Source of the DNA: Agaricus subrufescens | Lineage: Eukaryota; Basidiomycota; Agaricomycetes; Agaricales; Agaricaceae | DNA: 64,000 bases | Direction: 5' to 3' | Assembly (NCBI GenBank): GCA_029945375.1 | Contig: CM057060.1 | Span: 1,674,001 to 1,738,000 of the forward strand | Part shown: positions 37,492 to 47,603 of the stretch, one piece after another | Layout: every line of letters begins with the position of its first letter | How positions within the stretch are numbered: position 1 is the first letter of the stretch | The notes under the pieces: generated by a model | What the model was told of the DNA's origin: nothing | What the model saw: the letters and a program-made list of their open reading frames with translations, nothing else | Database searches by the model: none | Program-made: the position numbers and the translations under genes

Positions 37492-38998
37492 ATGTCTGGT
37501 GTGAGCGTTGTCAATCTTGCAGCTGCATCCACTGTCAGCAATGGAGATCCGGTACTGACGCAAACTATTGCGGGGGGTCTTCAACTTATTCATATTCTGC
37601 AAGTGTATACGTCTTCGATGGTGAGCTTTTTTTGCTCGTTTGGTCTCGCCCGAAGTCGCATCTTTGATGAGCGATCATAGATGGCTGTAGCTGTCTGGGA
37701 TTGGTTGGTCTGTTTCAAAGGTCTGTTTGGTATATTATTTTTGGAACTGAAGGCGACTCAACAAGAGGTAGTGGAATGGAAACAGATCTGGAAAAGAAAT
37801 TGGTCGCCCATCAAGGTTCTGTATATCTGGACGCGCTACTACGGAATAGCATGCTTTGCATTGAATTTGTGGCTTTTCAACGCGGAATTTACCATCGAGC
37901 GATGTAAAACCCTGTGAGTTTCATTTAGCTTTAGACATGACTGTTTCCTTACCGTCACTAGCCACTATGTGATTGCGGCGACTTGCATGTGGGCCACATT
38001 AGGTTCAGGTATGTACACCAATTGATGCCTCTGAATTTTCGAAACTGAGATGGTTGAAACTGTTCTCGATTGCACTGGTAGAGGCTATCCTCGCTATCAG
38101 GACCTATGCTTTTCTGGGAAGACAGCTTTGGGTTGGCACCATGTTGTTTGTCATGCTATTGGCGGAGACAGCCTTCTTTCTTTATGTTGCCATAGCAGCC
38201 GTGTACCAGATTCCACCAATAATTGGCGACAGAGGACCATGCACAGCCAGTGACCAGCCTGGAAAGCATGTTGTCAGTGGATTCTGGCTCGCCCCAGTCG
38301 TGTTCGATCTCATTTGCACGGCAATGACGATTTTCCAGGTATCTTCACTCTACTTACATGCAAAGAAAATGCTAAGCAACACGATTTAATAGGCGTTGCA
38401 ACTGCGAATTCGGAACACAGGGATACGATCCAATATCGTAACCATCTTCGTCCGAGAGGGTATATTTTATTTCATTGCTGTTGCATCTGTCAACATTCTA
38501 AACGTGAGTCACTCTGAAAGCTACTTTGAAACAAAGAGTCTTACGTATAGCTAGGCTGCCTTTATGATCCAGAGCAGCCAGCCAAACCTTCAAAACATCA
38601 ATTGTATGTAAACACTTGGTACTTACTGTATTGCCCTCACTCTCTATCAACAGGCTATTTAGCACTTGTCCTTTCTCAAGTGCTTTGTTGCCGCCTTGTG
38701 TTGGGTCTTCGTGGTCAAAATCATCAGGGCACCGCCGTTCGGACGACCCATACTGCTTCTGAGAGTCAGCCTGTTTTCGACGCCAATTCAAGTCGTGTGC
38801 CCAACTTCAATATACCTCTCAAAAAGTATGGAGCTCCTGGTTACAACAACCAAGACCATCTTGACAGTCAAGAGGGTATCTTGCTCAATGGCGTCAAAGT
38901 CCAGGTATGGAGGCTTGGCGTTTGTTTAGAATTACTGTGCTCACGTGGTCTGACAGATCGACGTCGAAAGAGAGGCTGGGAATAACCTTAAACACTAA
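37492..38998 (+). CDS. DUF6533-type multi-pass membrane protein (basidiomycete family)
   Basis: The architecture matches the large DUF6533 family of agaricomycete membrane proteins, whose function is unknown. The ATG at 37492 gives MSGVSVVNLAAASTVSNGDP, and an intron joins to MAVAVWDWLVCFKGLFGILF. WKRNWSPIKVLYIWTRYYGI is the usual family block after the first helix. Six or seven membrane helices are visible, among them FALNLWLF, YVIAATCMWATLGS, LWVGTMLFVMLLAETAFFLY and GFWLAPVVFDLICTAMTIFQ, and then EGILYFIAVASVNIL and LALVLSQVLCCRLVLGLRG. A soluble tail of about 80 residues follows, and the last exon reads IDVEREAGNNLKH, stopping at 38998. At least six introns are needed. The seven-helix layout resembles a receptor, but no ligand or signalling role is established. 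Confidence 0.75.
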
Positions 38999-40065
38999 GA
39001 GCTGTCTAATGCTCCAAGAATTCCCATCGGACTCGGAATATCGTCGTTTTCAAACTATGCGATCTTTGGGCTTCAAGTGGAATTTCGCCACCGATTATTC
39101 CCGATATATAGATAGCCTGAGGATTAGTTTCGGGGAATTGTATATGAGATGTGAGTCCCATGCAGAGATTGGAAGTCAATGCATGTGGTTAGGATATGTT
39201 TCGAGGGAAAGAAGTGCGGTGATTGCTTGGAGAGCCATGCGTCTCCTTCATTCCTCATGGTTTGGCGCATTCTTTCTAACGCAACCCGCATGAACCTGTC
39301 CTCGAATTTTGTGATATTTCTTATCAGCAGTACATACTTTTCCGACATAAAATTAGTTTGTTAGAAATCGCTAACCAGTCACTGGACAGTCTGTGATCGC
39401 TGGAACAACAAACAATGTTATTGACGTGCATTTCATTCAATCAGCCCAGATATCGTCTTGCGCGCGCCAGACTGTGGAAACCACGCGGCCCAGCAGTCGG
39501 CGGCACCGACGGAGGGGTCAGTTGATGTTCAGCCGAAGACAGAAAGCTCATAATTGCGCCTCATCCACCACCGCAGTGCCTGAGAATTCTCTCACCATGA
39601 CGCGCAAGTAAAGATAGTTTAAAAATTCTGGGCTGTGGAGATACTTCTGCCAGTGGATAGAAGTGCCTGACCATTCTGAACAAGCTTCCTCTGGCTTGTA
39701 TGTTGGGAGGCATGAATAGAGGACATTATCGGCTTTTAATAGAAGCTACGTATTACCTAGGAATGTTTGAAAGCTTCGAAGACCTAAGGTGGTCAAGTAT
39801 CACTCGGGTGAAGATATTATCTTGTTACCATAATATATTGATAAGTGCGAGTGAGTCACATTCACTAGAGAATCTGGCGAGTGTCAGCGCGGTATCAGCG
39901 CAGCGCGCCTTTTCAAGGCGTCATTCAGCTTATGAACCTTATATAGTAACCGCTCGTTGGCCTTTTTGGATATATTTGATCTTGTGGCCTTAGCCCGCTC
40001 TGTTGATACTCCCACCGACGCACTGTCACTAGCATTCCTAGAACATGTGCGGGAACATAGCGAAC

Positions 40066-40109
40066 CTATAGGGGCGAACTCCTGAGTCTATAGGAGTGAC
40101 CTCCTGACC
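40066..40109. repeat. Imperfect 22-bp tandem duplication
   Basis: Two adjacent 22-bp units (40066-40087 and 40088-40109) match at 17 of 22 positions. Both begin CTATAGG and share CTCCTGA. They lie about 275-320 bp upstream of the GH55 start, so they could be an upstream activating element or just an old slippage product. Confidence 0.6.
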
Positions 40110-40303
40110 ATTTCCCCCAGATTTTACTGCCGAATTGCTGAGGAACACACTCTATTTCGGGACAAGTGGGCTCGTGGACCTTAGGCTATCATGCGGGTAC
40201 GAAGGTCGCGAAGTCCTCGTTAGCACATGTGGCATAGAATTATGAGCTCAAGGAATGGCCAAGCATAATTTCGAGGCTAATCAGGTTTTCCTTGCCTAGT
40301 GCA

Positions 40304-40310
40304 TATAAAT
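40304..40310 (+). promoter_or_regulatory. TATA box of the GH55 gene
   Basis: TATAAAT lies 74-80 bp before the ATG at 40384, followed by a CT/A-rich leader ending in CTACACATG. The spacing fits a transcription start about 40-50 bp upstream of the start codon. This is the clearest TATA in the window for a secreted enzyme. Confidence 0.55.
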
Positions 40311-40383
40311 TGGATCCACGATGGCGCATCCGAACAGGCTTGGCGACTAGCTTCAGCTCCATTAACATCCTACCCAGCTACAC

Positions 40384-43300
40384 ATGCTGTCGAAAATATT
40401 GCCTACCTTTGTCGCGTTTTTCCTCTCCCTGGTTGTCTCTGTCCATGCTTTGGGGACATCTTGTAGTGCACCCTTAGCGTCTGGAACTGCCGCCCCAGGG
40501 GATCCATTTTGGCTTCAAGAAATCAAACATCAGGGGACTGCAGCTTTCAATCCTAACCCTTCCAGTTACCAGGTTTTCAGGAATGTCAAGGTTCGTACCA
40601 GGAGGATACTTGCTACGGCCAGCTATTGACGCAAATAACAGGATTTCGGTGCGAAAGGCGATGGTGTTACAGACGATACGGCAGCTATCAAGTAAATTTC
40701 TTGCTATATGCTACACGCCCCTGTTGAAAATTTCCCAGTGCAGCGATTTCGTCGGGGAACCGCTGTGGCGGTGGCAACTGCGGATCTTCTACGTATGTAT
40801 CGTGTGTCACGAAGTAGCTGTGGCTTCTCAATTTTCTTTTTTTCGGTTCTAGGATAACGCCCGCTGTTGTCTTTTTCCCGAAGGGGTAAGCACCTATATG
40901 AACTATTAATGGAAGAAGTTGTTGAACCTGGGCTAAATGTTGATCACAGAACATATCTAGTTTCAGCCCCAATTATCGCCTATTATTATACGCAACTGAT
41001 CGGTGATGCTAAGTCCCCGCCGACTTTGCTTGCCGATGCTTCGTTCGATGGGATGGCTGTCATTGGTGGGTTTATCTGTGATCGGTCGATTGACAATTGA
41101 TGTGAACCAATCTGTCAGACGCGGACCCATATATCCCGGGTGGCGGCGGTGCACAATGGTATATTAATCAGAACAATTTGTATGTATCTTGGCATTTTGT
41201 CTCCGATGATTTCTGATTGACTCCGTATTCAGCTTCCGGTCTGTACGAAACTTCGTGATCGATGTTCGAAGGTATGAAAGCTACTGTACTTGTCAAACTG
41301 TTTTCCCAAGATTAACTTGCAATTCTTAGAGTCCCAGCAAATAAATCGCAAGGAACTGGTCTGCATTGGCAAGTTTCGCAGGCCACTTCTTTGGTAAACA
41401 TTGTTGTCGAAATGTCTACTGCTTCCAACACGGCACACCAAGGTTCGGTCTAATACCACACTTGTATCAATATGATTGCTCAACTTCTCAAAAAATTTAG
41501 GTATCTTTATGGAAAATGGAAGGTGTGTATATTGTTCACGATGCCATACAATGTGTTCACTGGCTTTAGTGGCGGGTTCATGGGCGACTTGGTATTCAAT
41601 GGAGGTACGTCCAAAGCTTCCACAGCAGATGTCTAGGTCTTTACATGTGGCGCAGGGAAGTTTGGTATCTGGGTTGGAAACCAACAGTATGCAGTTCGGC
41701 CAGCAATTTGGCACCATGAATTGACATATATGTAGGTTCACTGTCCGCAATATCACAGTCAACAATGCGCAAACGGGTATATTCGGTGTATGGAATTGGG
41801 GTGAGAAAAACTAATGTTGTTTTTGTATTGTCATTGAGCTCTTATACGTGCCTAGGTTGGACCTTCCAGGGTGTGAACATTAACAACTGTGGGGTTGGTT
41901 TCGACATCACGTCTGGCGCAACGACAGTCTCGGAGCAAACTGTTGGAGCCGAAGCTATTATCGATGCTACCGTCACCAATACTCCCATCTTCATTCGAGA
42001 TTCCGAGCCCAGTAACGGCCGACTTTCTGGATCACTCGTTATCAATAATGCTCGCCTGAACAACGTACCGGTTGCCGTTGGCGTTGCCGGCGGTGGTGTC
42101 GTGTTGTCTGGCGGTACAACCACAATAAATAGCTGGGGTCAAGGCAACGTCTTCACTGGTACCAGTTCCAGTGGACGTTTCGTACAGAGCAACATTGTGA
42201 GCGCCAATAAGCCTTCTGTCCTTTTGGACGGGAGCGGAAAGATCTTTGGAAAGTCGCACCCTCAATACGCGAGTTTCGCTGTCAGTCAATTCGTGAGTGT
42301 CAAAGACCATGGCGCGAAGGGTGATGGTCGAACGGACGACACTTCTGCACTCAAAGCGGTATTCAGCCAGGTCAGTCAACTAATATCAAACAGCGTGGGT
42401 CCCACCTGACTGATCTGTTCGATTTATTTAGTTTGCTGGATGCAAGATTATCTTCTTCGATGCTGGAACGTACATCGTTTCTTCAACGCTGACTATCCCT
42501 GCTGGAACCCAGATTGTCGGTGAAGGCTGGTCGGTCATTGCTGGGAAAGGATCCGCCTTCCAAAACGTGAACAGTCCTCAACCGGTTGTCCAGGTTGGCG
42601 CGGCTGGATCACAAGGTGTGGTCGAGATTACGGATATGTTGTTCACAACTGTTGGCCCTGGTGCGTACCGATCTTTTCCAGATTTGAAATTGAAGGGGTT
42701 TGACAATTGTGAAATGTTTTAGCCCCCGGTGCAATTGTCGTTGAATGGAATGTCAAACAACCAAATGGACAAAATGGTGGTGCTGGTATGTGGGACAGTC
42801 ACATCAGGTTTGGTGTTCGTTCTGTCGTTGTGGCCGTACTCATGACCATTGGATGTTTCGGCAGGCTTGGCGGAGCGGCTGGTACGAATTTACAAACTAG
42901 TCAATGCCCCAAGTCAGGAAGTGGTGGAACGACCAATTGTTTTGCTGCTTTCCTTGCGCTCCACCTTACATCTCAGTCTACTGCTTACCTTGAGGTTAGT
43001 GCTGCATTCATATCGGTTTCTCTTGGGTTTGGCGTATTCATAACAATGATTTTTTTCAGGGAACGTGGGTCTGGTTGGCCGACCATGATCTCGATGGCTC
43101 TTCTCAACTCAATCTATTCTCCGGGAGGGGCATCCTTTCTCAATCCGCTGGCCCTGTATGGATGATTGGAACAGGTGCGTTGTTTTTTTAGTGAAGTGAT
43201 TTATTCTGAGGTTGACGTTTTGAACAGCTTGTGAGTGTACTGAATTGGGATACTTTATCGGTATTAACGATACTTTGAAAAAGCTGAACACCATGTGTTG

Positions 43301-43877
43301 TACCAATACTCGTTGGTGGGTGCAAAGAATCACTGGATGGGGTTGATCCAGACAGAAAGCGTGAGTGATCATGATGGCTTGTAGATTACGATGTCTAACT
43401 AATTGCTTCCTTGAAAGCCCTACTTCCAACCTAACCCTAGCCCCCCCTCGCCATTCTCTACCAATTCTGGCTTTAGTGACCCGAGCTTCAATAACATCCA
43501 ATCATCTTGGGCACTATCAGTGACTAGCTCTACCGATATCATAGTCTTTGGTTAGTGTTGCGTTGCTGATCACTATTCCATACATATAACCCTGTATGTA
43601 GGTGCGGGCCTTTACAGCTTCTTCCAGGTCAGTAATCTTAAAAAGGAGTTGTTATGGTGTGCTGACAGCGACACAGAACTATAATCAAGCCTGCCTTACT
43701 CCCGCCACATGTCAAAGTCAAATTTTGAACGTGGATTCATCATCATCGCTCACAGTATACAGTTTATCTACTGTGGCGACTACGTTCCAGCTGAGTGTCA
43801 ACCAAAATGGGATCGTCAACCAGTCTGGGAATATAAATGGATTCGCATCGACTGTGACTGCTTGGAGTCGTAATTAA
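40384..43877 (+). CDS. Secreted GH55 exo-beta-1,3-glucanase
   Basis: GH55 enzymes hydrolyse beta-1,3-glucan, in nutrition or in remodelling of the fungus's own wall. The ATG at 40384 begins a signal peptide (MLSKILPTFVAFFLSLVVSV, cleavage likely after VHA). Two tandem beta-helix domains, the family hallmark, each start with a pectate-lyase-like motif: DFGAKGDGVTDDTAAI (about 40.64 kb, after splicing) and DHGAKGDGRTDDTSALKAVF (about 42.31 kb). Between them are TYLVSAPIIAYYYTQLIGDA, GTGLHWQVSQATSLVNIVVE, GGFMGDLVFNGG and NAQTGIFGVWNWGWTFQGVN. The second half includes YIVSSTLTIPAGTQIVGEGW, TWVWLADHDLDG and HVLYQYSLVGAKNHWMGLIQ. The end at 43877 reads NGFASTVTAWSRN. More than a dozen short introns interrupt it; all junctions I tested keep the frame, so it looks intact. 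Confidence 0.9.
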
Positions 43878-44027
43878 ATGTTGAATGAGAAATAAAATGT
43901 AGGAGTATGTAGTAGACGCGTAAATAGGCCAAAATAACACGAGGCGCGTGTTGTGTGACTGACGCCTATCTGTATAACCCAAGAGTCACAATGAGATCAG
44001 TCTTGCGAAAACCACATTCTCTTGCTA

Positions 44028-45095
44028 ATGCATGTCAAACACACGTATGGCTCTCGGCCCTCGAATACTCTTCTGACGAAACGTAAACGCGGACCGGAAG
44101 ATGTGTTGACTACGACTTCGAGCAATGTTCCGACACCACCTCGTAAACGCCAAAAGAAGCTGACTGTGGCGAGTACTAGTACTACTACTACCGCGGTCTC
44201 GAAAAAGAAACAGAAGGCTTCACCATCCTCGTTGACTCAACTCCATTTCGCAATTGAAAAGAGCACGCTTCGGACTTGTGCGTTGTGTAATTTGTCGTAT
44301 ACGAAGGGAGCACCTGAAGATGAGAGCCTGCATCGCACGCATTGTGCACGGGTGCAGAGAGGGATGGAATGGGGTAAGGAAGAAGAACGGGAGTGTTCTA
44401 GGGTTGGGGTTGTTGAGGTGGCGAGTCAGGTCAGGATTGGGAAGAATGGGAAGCGGGGAAGAATAATTTCATGCCCGGGAGAGTGCTCAGGCAAAGTTGG
44501 CTCCAAGGTGCGTTTTTGGCTGCAATAGTATATATAATGGCTACAGAAAACTGATAATTTACAGATATCGGCTCTTTTGCAAACTATTAATTTACACCTA
44601 TCTTCACCTGCGTTAAGGCCAGAATGTGTGCGGGATTGCAAGATCTACATGTTCCTGCTACCGAGTCCGGGTAACTCCAGTCTCGTTTCTAGCCGAGAGA
44701 AGATTGTGGGGTGCGTCGTGGCACAAAGGATATCTAGTGCGATGGCCGTTGCCGGAGAAGAGGCGAAAACGAGCAGGAGTAGCGATAATGGGAGTGCAGA
44801 TAAGGAAAATCTGGGGTTGGCGAGAGATCTAGTCGTGGTTGACAGCGGAACCGGCCTGTTCTGTCACCCAGACCCTCTTCCTACGCCAATGGGGATTCCG
44901 CGGTTATTCGTGCCGTCGACGTACCGGCGGCAGGGGATAGCGAGTGCACTACTGGATGCAGCTGCGGCGAACTTTGTGCACGGATGTCCTCTTGATCCGA
45001 GGAAGGGCCAGGTGGCATTCACGCAGCCGACTGGGGATGGGAAGGCGCTTATGTTCAAATGGGGGAGAGGGGCTGCGAGGATATACGAAGAGTAA
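44028..45095 (+). CDS. ECO1: ECO1, sister-chromatid cohesion acetyltransferase
   Basis: Eco1 acetylates the cohesin subunit Smc3 in S phase to establish cohesion. The ATG at 44028 gives MHVKHTYGSRPSN, close to the PCNA-interacting N terminus of the family. A basic linker (RKRQKKLTVAS) is followed by the characteristic C2H2-like finger, RTCALCNLSYTKGAPEDESL then HRTHC. One intron (44512-44564) joins the two halves at SK/ISALLQTINLH. The acetyltransferase part has EKIVGCVVAQRI, then GIPRLFVPSTYRRQGIASAL with the R-R-Q-G-I-A acetyl-CoA loop, and the Eco1-specific end KGQVAFTQPTGDGKALMFKW. It stops at 45095, only 26 bp from the stop of the convergent gene, so the two 3' untranslated regions must overlap. 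Confidence 0.9.
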
Positions 45096-45121
45096 AGAAC
45101 GATTAGAATCTAGATGTATTT

Positions 45122-45593
45122 TTAACTAATTTGGCAATAGAGCATATGGTTGACATACTCGTCAAGGTCGACGAACAGCGTGGGGCCGGAGAACCACGAA
45201 CTGAGTGCCGGGCGTGTCAGGCAGATGAGGAAGCAGGCTAGAACGAAGCAGAAGGTGAGGATGAGGAAGAAGTCTCTGGCTAGCGGAGGGGGGGGGGATG
45301 TTGAATGAGGGTCAGGGGGACAGAGGAGAGCAGGGGAAAGGCCCACAGAGATGCCGCTCATGGACAACCTTCCGGGTTCTGACTCGCTTTCTCCGGCGGG
45401 TCCGCGCATCATCGTCGTCGGGGAGGGTGGCGTGATGCTGGCCGGGCGTGTGGGGCTGGGCCTGCTTCCAGCGGGTGTGGCCGAGGTAGACCGGGGCCGG
45501 GAGGGACTGGTCGCCGTCGTCGTCGCCGGAGGAGCGCTGTTCCGGGGAGGGCGAGCGGGAGGGGGCGGGGGACGGGAAGGAGAGGTCGGACAT
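45122..45593 (-). CDS. Orphan 132-residue protein with one C-terminal membrane helix
   Basis: I do not recognise this protein. The ATG at 45593 opens a disordered Ser/Pro/Asp-rich region (MSDLSFPSPAPSRSPSPEQR) that becomes strongly basic (RTRRRKRVRTRKVVHERHL). A 73-nt intron (45274-45346, GTGGGC..CAGAG) joins it to a hydrophobic helix, YFFLILTFCFVLACFLICL, followed by about 30 residues ending YVNHMLYCQIS. The layout, basic stretch then single helix then short tail, suggests a tail-anchored-like or single-pass membrane protein with its N terminus in the cytosol. The first exon is very GC-rich, as is the start of its divergent neighbour. The coding call rests on start, splice sites, helix and context, not on a known family. 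Confidence 0.55.
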
Positions 45594-45633
45594 GACGGGC
45601 TGGGGACAAGGCGGGGCAGTGCAGGGCGATGCT

Positions 45634-45640
45634 TATATAA
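45634..45640. promoter_or_regulatory. Central TATA box between two divergent orphan genes
   Basis: TATATAA lies in the 97-bp spacer between the ATGs at 45593 (minus) and 45691 (plus). Because its core TATATA is self-complementary, it reads as a TATA box on both strands: about 50 bp upstream of the plus ATG and about 40 bp upstream of the minus ATG. It stands out in otherwise GC-rich sequence. Confidence 0.5.
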
Positions 45641-45690
45641 TAGAACGGGCGAGTGGCAGGTGCTGCGCCGTCTCTTATTAGTCCTGTTAT

Positions 45691-47266
45691 CATGTCCTCC
45701 GTCCGTCGTTTTTTCTGCCCCCGCTGCGCGAGCTGACCCGCCGACAGATCCAGTCTCGTCTCTGGCGCATCCAGAACTCCGCCGACCCCGCCGCTCCTCC
45801 CACCCACCCCAACTCCGATCCCTCCTGCCCTTCCGACTATCCCTTCCCGCCCCCCGGTCTCTCCAGACCCTCTGCCATGCCCTATTCCCCCCTCGACCTC
45901 GACCTCAGCCCCGACGCGCTGCCCGCCCCCTCTGCGCCGGTGCCCCCAGACGCCTCCGATGCTTCCATCTGGGGCGCCTTCCAGCTCGACTCCTTCATTG
46001 CAAACTACTGCCACAGCGCCAAGCCTGTCTCCTCACCCTCCTTTCACAGCAGCCACGGCGGTGATCCCAGCCCAGGCTCGAATCTCTCTCCGTCCTCCGC
46101 CATCCCTGCTTCGGTCCCCCAGTCCATCTGCCCTGCTTACTTAAAAAGGCTCAAATCCCTCGTCTCCCATGAAAACGGGAGCACTACGACACCCCGCCCC
46201 GTCCCTCGCTGTCCACCTCCCCCGCCTCCGGTCAATCCCCTGGTGGCTCTCCGGCTGCGACAGCAGGCCTTTATGCTCAAGTGGAACAAACACCGCGAAA
46301 AGAACCGCTACGCCCCCGTCATGCCTTCCTACTTCAATCCCTCAAGGTCTGAAGCCCCTAATTGCGTCTGGACCTTCTTGAGGGACCCCGCCTGCGCTGG
46401 TTTTGTCAACGAACGAACCAACGCAAGGAGGGGAAGGGACACCATCTTCGAGAGGCCCTTGGTCAAACTACCTCTTACTCGTTGTAGAAGGTCGGTCTCT
46501 GCTGCTTTCAATCTTCCCCCCATGGTTCTCATCTTCCGACAGTATTTGCGACGGTCCACGCCGCGCACAGCACTACGACGGGTGGGGTATCCATGCCTGG
46601 GTTTCCCCATCAAGGCACTGCAGCGCTTGCGCAAGCGACTCTCTTTTGAAAAACTTTTTAGCATACCGTGCATTTGAGGTTGCCAGAATTCAAGAGATCC
46701 AGCAATGGCAAGAACAGTTGGCCGCGCACTCATATCCTTCGCCAGACGATTTGCAGGAAGAAGCTCCAGATCCCGATGCGGTGCTTCTGAGTTTCCCATA
46801 TCAGCGTTCCTCGGAAGTGCAGCTTGCCTTGGACCCTTTCGTCAACTACAATGACCTTGATTCCTGTTCGAATGTTTCTGACGGTCCGGAGGACTGGAGC
46901 GAGGACGTCGACAAGGAACTTTTTGCGATGCATGATCTAGACGACTTGGATTTGGACAGCCTAGAGGACGATGAAGGGCTGTGGCATTCGGATGAGGAAG
47001 ATGACGATGACCGATATTCTGACTCATCCTCTTCTGATAGCTGCGAGAACGAAGAGATCTCCGTCTCCGTCTGCCCTACCACCGTCACTACTTCCAAGTC
47101 GGACTTTGAAAGCGATGAAAAGAAAATGGAAAAAATCTCTGGAGGAATAGTCTTGATGACTTTGCATAGCGACGATGGTGATACCGACGACATCGAATTG
47201 GTCGAAGCGCACAACGAAGAAGCCGACGGCTGGGCCAGGGTTGTCGAAGTGCAGGTCCAAGCCTGA
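45691..47266 (+). CDS. Orphan acidic protein, Pro-rich then Asp/Glu/Ser-rich; start region uncertain
   Basis: I do not recognise a family. The ATG at 45691 gives MSSVRRFF but meets a stop after 14 codons. A frame that starts just after it (LPPLRELTRRQIQSRLWRIQ) is open and continues into the long exon, so either one base is missing in the T run at about 45709-45714 or the true start is the in-frame ATG at 45877. The first half is Pro/Ser-rich (SAPVPPDASDASIWGAFQLD), followed by basic helical segments (ALRLRQQAFMLKWNKHREKN). An intron in the 46490-46665 region leads to AFEVARIQEIQQWQEQLAAH and a very acidic tail (MHDLDDLDLDSLEDDEG, then a Ser/Asp run), ending VEVQVQA at 47266. A nuclear role is conceivable but not shown. 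Confidence 0.6.
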
Positions 47267-47603
47267 GTCGAACTCTACAATAACACAAATACCTATCACT
47301 CAAGGTACTGACACATTCATTTATTGCAAATGTTTCTTTTCCGGGACCATTTGGGTTCTTTTTCTGGGACGTCTGCGATAGCTATTCTTGTTTCCTATTT
47401 TCTTTTTTTCTTTCTCCAAACACTCCTTCATCTCTCATCTTCTCTACATAGTATACAGCGCACTGCACAACAGACTACACAGGAAAACAAACATGTGTAT
47501 TTCTAATTCCTGGCATAGGGCATCGTAGTACTTATATACATAAACTATATGTTTAACGTATAAGTAGAATAAAATTTCAAACTCTTTTCAAAAAAAAACA
47601 TCT
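47267..47603. other. Convergent intergenic region between the orphan acidic gene and CDC45
   Basis: These 337 bp lie between two stop codons. They contain T-rich tracts (47395-47420) and an AT-rich segment with ATATACATAAACTATATG. No gene is supported; they probably hold both 3' ends. Confidence 0.5.

Larger units (their letters stand above)
38999..40383. other. Large non-coding interval between DUF6533 and GH55
   Basis: At 1385 bp this is the longest gene-free stretch in the window. Short frames on both strands show no domain and no splice-compatible continuation. It includes an imperfect 22-bp tandem duplication at 40066-40109 and the GH55 promoter at the right end. I found no transposon ends or tRNA. 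Confidence 0.5.

Noticed and set aside
38999..40383. Search for a decayed transposon or lost gene in the largest gap
   Set aside because: No terminal inverted repeats, target duplications, reverse transcriptase or transposase motifs were visible in any frame. Only the short tandem duplication stands out.
45351..46064. 237-codon plus and 201-codon minus frames in the GC-rich island
   Set aside because: They overlap the two orphan genes in other frames and are rich in Arg, Ala, Gly and Pro, as expected of GC-rich shadows. No start context or splice partner was seen.
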